Translations under genes and position numbers: made by a program
NCBI GenBank assembly: GCA_020747065.1
Contig: JAGMVK010000023.1
Span: 186,001 to 250,000, forward strand
Source: Cadophora sp. MPI-SDFR-AT-0126
Taxonomy: Eukaryota; Ascomycota; Leotiomycetes; Helotiales; Ploettnerulaceae
Length of the DNA stretch: 64,000 bases
Direction of reading: 5' to 3'
The notes under the pieces: model-generated
What the model was told of the DNA's origin: nothing
The model's input: only the letters and a program-made list of their open reading frames with translations
Databases searched by the model: none
In this document: positions 57,791-64,000 of the stretch, in pieces
Layout: each line of letters opens with the position of its first letter
Position numbering within the stretch: position 1 is the stretch's first letter

Positions 57791-59008
57791 CGCACACAGT
57801 GCTCTTGCCATGCTCCGTCGTTAGGGAACAGGTCTTCCTTCCCGGGTAACGCGATGCTCCTGAGCTACTTCGCAGGAATGTCCCCTGGGGTAAAATTCGC
57901 CCTTATATCATCTCGTGATATGCCTTAGTACAGGCCAGATGTTGGGCGAGGATCTCTACAGCTCGAGTGTCATTGTATCTGACTCGGAATCCTTCGTGCT
58001 CCACAGTGTAGAGTATAGCTGGATTTGTATTCGCACTCTGATCAGTTTTGTCTCCAGGTATTATCTTTGGATCAAAGCGCTTTTGAAATATGGGGAATGC
58101 ATCGGGCCTCGATCTGTCAATCGCTAGAAAGTCCTTCGCGCCAGGAGGACCGGCAACAGCCTGGTGAAGAACTTTGCTTTGCAAGGTATCAGGAGCGCAT
58201 TCGGAGTGCGGGGAAGTAGTAGAAACAAGTACCGAGTTCGGGAGCTTCGCTTATTCTGAATAAATAATGCCTTTGTGTTTACAATGTGGCAAGAATTAAG
58301 CTCAAAGCTTGCTTCTCAATATCACATGCGGTGTAACTTAGACTAGAACTACGATATCAATATAGGGGACAATAGAAGAAAAATCCTTGGGTGAATGTTT
58401 CATTCCTGTGATCTGTCAGGCGTTTGCAATGACTCTTATGTCACTGTGAGAGAAACCTTGATATTAACCTAATCTGGGGATCCATAATAGAAACCAGATC
58501 CAAGCGCTACTAGGTACCGAGTTGCGACAATTCGCGATCACATGACCTTGTAGCAAATATCTGCTAGATTCGGAAAGCAAGAGATCAGATCGAGTGAATA
58601 GGCACTCACTGAAGCTAGGCGAGGTCCCAGTCCACTCTTGACCCTCCTTCATCCTCGACCTTTCTTCAACCTCGACCATTCTTCAACCTCGACCTTTCTT
58701 CAACCTCGACCTTTCTTCATCCTCGAACCTTCTCCACTCTCGACGTTTGTCTTCATATTCATAGTTTGTCTTGCACACGTAGCAGCAAAGATCCAACAAA
58801 TCCTCTCATCAGCATCGCCCCTTGTCGGCTGCAACACGACCTTTCAACAGCAACCACAGCCTGTGGCAGCTACTGCACAAAGCCAAGGCTACATTGACTT
58901 CGATGTCGAGCGATCGGTGCTCGTAAGCACTACATACCACACACCTCACACCTCGCCCATCCAGCCTTACAACCTTCGCACCGTGACAAGTCACCTCAAC
59001 GTGGATTA
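57791..59008. other. Intergenic
   Basis: A minus-strand frame at 57903-58184 (DAFPIFQKRFDPKIIPGDKT) is protein-like but unassigned. The 17-bp tandem repeat below lies here. Confidence 0.4.
58649..58733 (+). repeat. Five tandem copies of a 17-bp unit
   Basis: Unit TCAACCTCGACCTTTCT, five copies with one or two changes each (two copies start TCATCC). It encodes no credible protein. It may lie in the promoter or leader of the gene that begins near 59009. Confidence 0.85.
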
Positions 59009-62000
59009 TGGTGCAGACACCGGATACCGATTCCACGAGACAAATGTTGAAGAGAAAGCGACAACACGGTACAGCTGCGGCTTTGGCAGACGATGAAGAA
59101 GGATCTGGCATTGAAGATGGAGAAAACCTGAGAAGTGGACCAGGATCAGCTCGGCCGAAGAAGGTCAGAAAACAGCGTACGACTCGATGATCAAGACTGG
59201 CACCCAATCAAATCCAGAACCCGTATCAGAAAGTCACAAGTGCGACCGATGAAGCGGACGATGACTACCTCAACCCAGCAGACTCAGAAAAAAAAGTGGC
59301 TCATCACGACAATCAGAACACGCTTCCCCTCAGATTCAAGGTCGTTCGTAGCAAGCAACCAAAACAAGAAATGACAGGATTGATGAATACCACAACTTCA
59401 CCTTGCATAAAAGAGATATGCGTGGAATTTGGCGATGAATTAGCAGCGACTGCAAAGACGATAGAGTGGAAGACATTGGAAGAGATCATGTGCCTTGGGA
59501 AAGTCAGGACCCCTCAAAATGGAATTCCTGCTCCGACTTGGAGACATATTCAAGCACCGTACGCGTACAACAAGACGACTTGTTCCTAATGCGGGCGAGA
59601 AGATGCGAACGGTAATCGTTTGTTGAGTGACGCAGAGATAACTCGCATGACCAAAGGTCGACTCGATCTATGGAAGCCGAAACGTGCAAATTGGGGAGAT
59701 TTGAAGGACCGGGCAATGATGCAGAAAATAATGCTCGATGTGATACCAAATTTCGATTTCAGTCTCGCTGCAGCACAATCTGACAAGGCCACGAAGTGTG
59801 TTCCGCCTAGAACGAATACACCGTTGACAAAAGAGACAATGGAAGCTATGGGTATGATCGCACGATCACTCAGTACGAACGGGCTCGAAAGGAGCCAAAT
59901 GGCTATGTCCGAAACAAGCCTGTCAGTGGGAAGGCTGAAGAGGAAGTTGGCAGTGGCAGCGGCAGTGCCGCCAAAACAAAGCACATACCATGCGCCATCT
60001 GCCAGGAACTAATGCACCGGGGTAGTCTTCTCAAACATATGCGTACCATCCAAAAGCTGGGTAAGGCTGCAGACATCGACTTTGAGGACATCGATTTTGA
60101 GATCATGAAAACTTCGAGTGCAGAGGTTGCCCAGGTGGTTTAAGGGGTCCAGGATGACGAGGCTACAGAGTCTGAGGCAGAGATGGACTTCGGAACTACT
60201 CATTTCCAGCCTTCGTGGATACGTCGTGAGCAGAACACATCAGGTGAAGACACCGATGCTTCTGACGATAACGAGGAGATTTCCGACTCGAAAGACGATG
60301 GTGCATTCAGTGCTGGTGATGTGGGGGACGGTCTGACATCACTTGTCTCAGACACCACCGAGGAGAGTTCGACGTTCTCGAACAACCCATCCTTCGGCGA
60401 GCCAGAACTTCGAAAGACCAAAGAGAGGCGTTTAGGTGCTGAACGGCTCAAGTTACCGCACATTATCGAAATGAAAAAAGCTAATACTATCGAAGGGCCT
60501 TCGACATGGCCATCCTGCCAACTTCGAAGATGTTTGAAGGCGCTGGGACTTCCACATAAGGGTGGAAGTAGAAAAGATCTGTTCATGCGAATATTCACCC
60601 GGGGTCAGCCAATCGCTAAGACATGCGAGGATCTTGGTCAGAAACTAGCCGACACTGGGCAGGAGAATGATCAGGACTACCCAGATGATGAGGCGCTGGT
60701 CAAAAGCTGGCTCTTGCTCTTGCATGTACCGAAGAATTTCAGGAGATGATGGGAGGGACTGTCCTAGATCCAAGCTGCATTCGGCTGTCGAGGGAATGTT
60801 TGTTCAATGCTCATGGCCGCGGTTGGTATAATCGATTCGAGTCGTTCGATGACTGGCTTAGTCGCGGCTTCCGAAAGCCAAAGTTGGAGTCGAGGGTTGT
60901 ACTTGAGGCAGAATGTTTGTATCACGAGATGCCAAGCGCATTGAAAACTAAAGGAACAGCTAATGTCATCAGCTATGGTCCCGATCCTACGCTGTCGACC
61001 GCGATACGCGAAGACATCTGCCGCTACCATGAAATACGTCGTCGGCTTTTGACCGCGGAGAAACGACTTGGTCAGCAGCAGTACGAGATCAAGAAGTCTT
61101 TACCTGGGCTTGCTTCTGGGGACCATGAACACGTGCTTCGAAGGCTGCAAGAGCTGCGATCTGCAGAGTGCGAGTGCAGAGAAACGCTTGCCAGTAGCTC
61201 TTCAGAGCCCGCTATCATCAACATCATCGACTCTCTCACTTGGACACTCGATGAGGCAGAAAGAGAATCTCCAGCTACTTTGTCCTACCTGGAGCGAAAG
61301 TCGCGTCGGGTCGACAAGGCTGCGGTCGCTGAGCTTTCAACTCGCCACTCGGTCACCACCAGATACATTCTTCCAGAGGCACGAAGCCATCCGATAGCGC
61401 AGATCATACCGAAGAAATTCGACCTTAAGAGGACTGATTATGAAAGAACTGTTGATTCCACACTCTGGCTCCATGGGTCGTTCACGGACCACTCGGTCCG
61501 CTTACGCTGCAAGCTTCGATACCACCTCGACCGCGTGGATCGCGAACAATATAGAATGAATTTACGATTCTTCTTAGGCATTCAAGAAAGACAGCGACAC
61601 TTGAATTCCAAGACCTATGTGAAGCCTTTCCAGCGCCGAGTTGGCCGGATGACCGATTTCTTTCAGAGCTCAGACTTGACGCCCGCGCTATTGCAGGATA
61701 CCATTTTTCACGCTAAGCAGATGTTCGACATTTTGACGGCCGAAAACTTCGAGAGACTGTCAAATTTGGGGATTGATGCTCAAGCGGCACCAAGGAAGAC
61801 TTGGATAAGAATGATGGGGCTTCTTGCACTGCTGTATGGGCTGATTGATGAGCCGGCGCATATACTGTCTGCCTCGGAACGTCTTCTCCTGGACTTGCTT
61901 GGAAACTTCTGCAAGTTTCGGGGTATCCTTTGAACAAGAACAATACTGACATCCACAGCAACTTCTACCAGCGTACACGATGACACCGTAACAATGAGCG

Positions 62001-62217
62001 CACCTGATCCGGCCATCGTCAACATGAGTGCCGTCCCAGATCAAGGTTCCAGGAGCAAGAAGCAAGATCGACGTAATATGGCAAGAAAGCATCGAAACCG
62101 CACACTCATGGCTGAGCTGGGACGCTTCTTTCGTGGCGCAATAGTTTCCACATACATCTATACAGCTCCGAAGGTGAAGTTACCAAATGGGGAGTCTTTT
62201 GCGCAAATTCGATTCGA
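59009..62217 (+). pseudogene. Unknown nuclear-type gene (zinc finger, SAP-like), broken and cut by a transposon
   Basis: A chain of same-strand coding segments. N-terminal basic part: MLKRKRQHGTAAALADDEEG and RPKKVRKQRTTR. Then, in other frames, NTLPLRFKVVRSKQPKQEMT and TRMTKGRLDLWKPKRANWGD. A C2H2-like finger follows near 59985 (PCAICQELMHRGSLLKHMRT), then an acidic tract (TSGEDTDASDDNEEISDSKD), then a SAP-like DNA-binding motif near 60515 (CQLRRCLKALGLPHKGGSRK). The last long frame (60746-61933) has ICRYHEIRRRLLTAEKRLGQ and a helical C-terminus. A TGA at 61931-61933 is the only stop before the same frame runs on (SKKQDRRNMARKHRNRTLMA) to 62217, where the Fot1 copy interrupts it. Several frame breaks precede. 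No function is proposed beyond probable DNA binding. Confidence 0.55.
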
Positions 62218-62219
62218 TA

Positions 62220-63707
62220 ACGTCTAACCCCTGCTTTCCGCCTACCCCTACATTCCGCCCACCTTGCTTAACCTTATTGCTTCTTATACTACCTAACTTT
62301 AATAATTACTTAATATTTTATTCTCTAATCGATTTTCTTGAAATTTAGAATATAGATTAATCTTATTATAAAGCCTTAATATACTGAATATGATATTATA
62401 TGTACTATTAAGGAAATCGTAAATAGTAAGTTCTTACGAAAGGTATACTTAGAATAGAATATTCTAAGGTCTACTCGTCGTAGTCGAAATATAATAATAT
62501 AATTATATTAGAAGGCCGCTAAGTACTTATAAAGGCTACTTATAGTAATTGAAGATTAATTAACTAATTAGATTTTAATTTAAGAGTTTCTTAGCTATAG
62601 AGTTATTTATACGTAAATACAAGTTTTTTGTAATGTTGAAGTGACGGAAGTGCTGGAAATAGGGGTACTCAGGTTTAGCCGAAATATTACCGAACGGAAG
62701 CCGGACCAGATTCGTGTATATATAGGACCGCTTCCCCTGTGAGGGCTCCTTACCTTCTTGTTTCCTTCGTACTAGACCTATAATATTACTATTTACCTAC
62801 CCTCTTGCTCCCATACTTGATACTGCACTTAGTAATATTGCGTTGTTACATTTTTAGAGAAAAGCTTTTAGCTATTTAAGGAGACTACTAATTACTCAAA
62901 AAATACTAGATAATACAGTTTTTAGTATATAATCCTATTCTTAAGACTAAGAGGCAGATATATATTAATTCTGTATATATTAATTATACTTACTCTGAAG
63001 TTATTAAGTTATAGTTCTAAAAATTAGAGATTCCGGTAATTAAGGCTATTCTAGCCTCTTAACGATAGAATATAGATAAGACTAGTGTTATAGAAAGCTA
63101 TAGTCTTAATAGCTATATCGTAGGGAGTGCTAAGAAACGTAAGGTTTAAGGAAAACAGTTAAGTTTATATACTTAGATGTTAATTATTAAGTATATATCT
63201 GTAACTAGCCTTTCTATGTTTCCGATAGTAATTTATAAGGGAAAATCGGTCTAATAACAGTGGTTTTTATCTTAATTAGATATATTCGATTAATAGTACT
63301 TTATAGCTACTAATAATAGGTAAATAACTAATTAAATAGCTCTAGAGTAGCTAGGAAAGGTCTTTATCTCATAGACTTAACTACGTGACTATTCTGTAAG
63401 ACTTCTTATTTTAGATAACTACAGAAACTATAAGACTACAGATTTCTTTTAGAGGTGCCTTAAGTATAATATATACTTTCTTTTCTTACTTATATATATG
63501 TTATATATCTTATAATCTTTAGATTTAACGGTTTTTTCTCTATTAAAGTGTGTTTACTAGAAAGAGTTTTAAAAGTTAAGTTTAATAATCGATTCTATAC
63601 TAATTAGTAAGCGTAATTTCCTTATCTATTACTAGAAAGTATACCTAAAAAGCTTTACCCTTTCTAATATTAAGGCTAGATAGAGGATTATAGGTCTATA
63701 GCTAGTC
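62220..63707 (+). mobile_element. Second Fot1/pogo copy, incomplete in window
   Basis: Starts ACGTCTAACCCC after TA (62218-62219) and follows the 36497 element base for base with scattered transitions (TTGCTTAACC, CTAATCGATTTTCTTGAAA and onward) to GCTAGT, where a Gypsy element has inserted. Also interrupted by a solo LTR at 62629. Its right end lies beyond the window. Transposase frames are stop-filled. Confidence 0.85.
62629..62850 (+). repeat. Solo LTR of the Gypsy family in the Fot1 copy
   Basis: 222 bp, TGTAATGTTGAAGTGACGG...TTGTTACA, flanked by TTTTT (62624-62628 and 62851-62855). The matching place in the other Fot1 copy (about 36931-36940, ACAGGTTTTTAGAG) has a single TTTTT, i.e. the empty site. 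Confidence 0.92.
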
Positions 63708-64000
63708 TGTAACGACGCAATATTACTAAGTGCAGTATCAAGTATAGGAGCAAGAGGGTAGGCAAATAGTAATATTATAGGTCTGGTACGAAGGAAACAA
63801 GAAGGTAAGGAGCCCTCACAGGGGGAGCGGTCCTATATATACACGAATCTGGTCCGGCTTCCGTCCGGTAATATTCCGGCTAAACCTGAGTACCCCTATT
63901 TCCAGCACTTCCGTCACTTTAACGTTATATTACCCCCCTCCTGTAAGAGAGCTTGCCCCTAAGCTCTGAATCGTATTTCCACGTAGAATTATCGTTGTAC
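63708..64000 (-). mobile_element. Gypsy retrotransposon, minus strand, runs off the window
   Basis: 63708-63929 is the LTR in reverse (TGTAACGACGCAATATTAC at the left), followed by the reverse of the polypurine tract (TTACCCCCCTCC) and of the element's 3' internal end (GAGAGCTTGCCCCTAAGCTC, matching 24990-25010 in reverse). So this is the 3' end of a second Gypsy copy. TAGTC at 63703-63707 should be its target duplication. Confidence 0.9.

Noticed and set aside
61713..62092. Minus-strand frame with many Cys (CAHCYGVIVYAGRSCCGCQYC)
   Set aside because: Looks like a zinc-binding motif, but it is the complement of a plus-strand Gln/Thr-rich tract inside a much longer plus-strand frame. Kept only as a remote alternative.

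Overview
The window is nuclear DNA of a filamentous ascomycete. Its genes carry short GT-AG introns of about 45-250 bp. The families are typical of moulds: a GH3 beta-glucosidase, an MFS transporter, a Zn2Cys6 factor, GPI-type surface proteins and a DUF3716 protein. The transposons carry the C-to-T / G-to-A decay expected of repeat-induced point mutation (RIP). A Leotiomycete is my best guess from the gene families, but that is inference. There is no bacterial operon structure and no rRNA or CRISPR; the only tRNA-like trace is one degraded copy.

Layout. 1-1769: 3' part of a GH3 beta-glucosidase gene (four exons visible). 1770-7830: gene-poor. 7831-9719: intact six-exon MFS transporter. 9720-17102: gene-poor tract with remnants (FAD monooxygenase, an unknown family, a membrane ORF) and a calmodulin-like gene. 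17103-25497: a nested transposon stack. A roughly 0.43 kb hAT-type element (8-bp target duplication) was split by an 8.0 kb Ty3/Gypsy chromovirus (5-bp duplication), which in turn holds a solo LTR of a second family (5-bp duplication). 25977-33485: the best gene island: a short-chain dehydrogenase, a Zn2Cys6 regulator, a 71-residue single-pass membrane protein whose intron holds 26 C and 36 G in a row, and a secreted GPI-type protein with a frameshift.

34785-41829 is a mosaic: a 789-bp inverted-repeat MITE, a RIP-damaged Pif1-type helicase, a Fot1/pogo transposon (itself hit by a solo LTR), and directly at its right end a decayed gene for the B component of a bacterial-type insecticidal Tc toxin complex. 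41830-49985 is mostly unassigned, with duplicated intron-like repeats and a DUF3716 gene with a frameshift. 49986-52264 and 57232-62217 hold decayed genes of unknown families; two of these loci appear to be paralogues on opposite strands. A Cys-rich GPI-type protein lies at 54981-55642. The last 1.8 kb is a second Fot1/pogo copy that cuts off the 59-62 kb gene and is itself hit by a solo LTR and by a minus-strand Gypsy copy that runs off the window.

The working genes do not form one obvious pathway. The GH3 enzyme, MFS carrier, SDR and Zn2Cys6 regulator fit a saprotroph or plant-associated fungus. The main story is genome structure: island-like genes embedded in nested, RIP-inactivated transposons, with a laterally acquired toxin-type gene that has decayed beside them.
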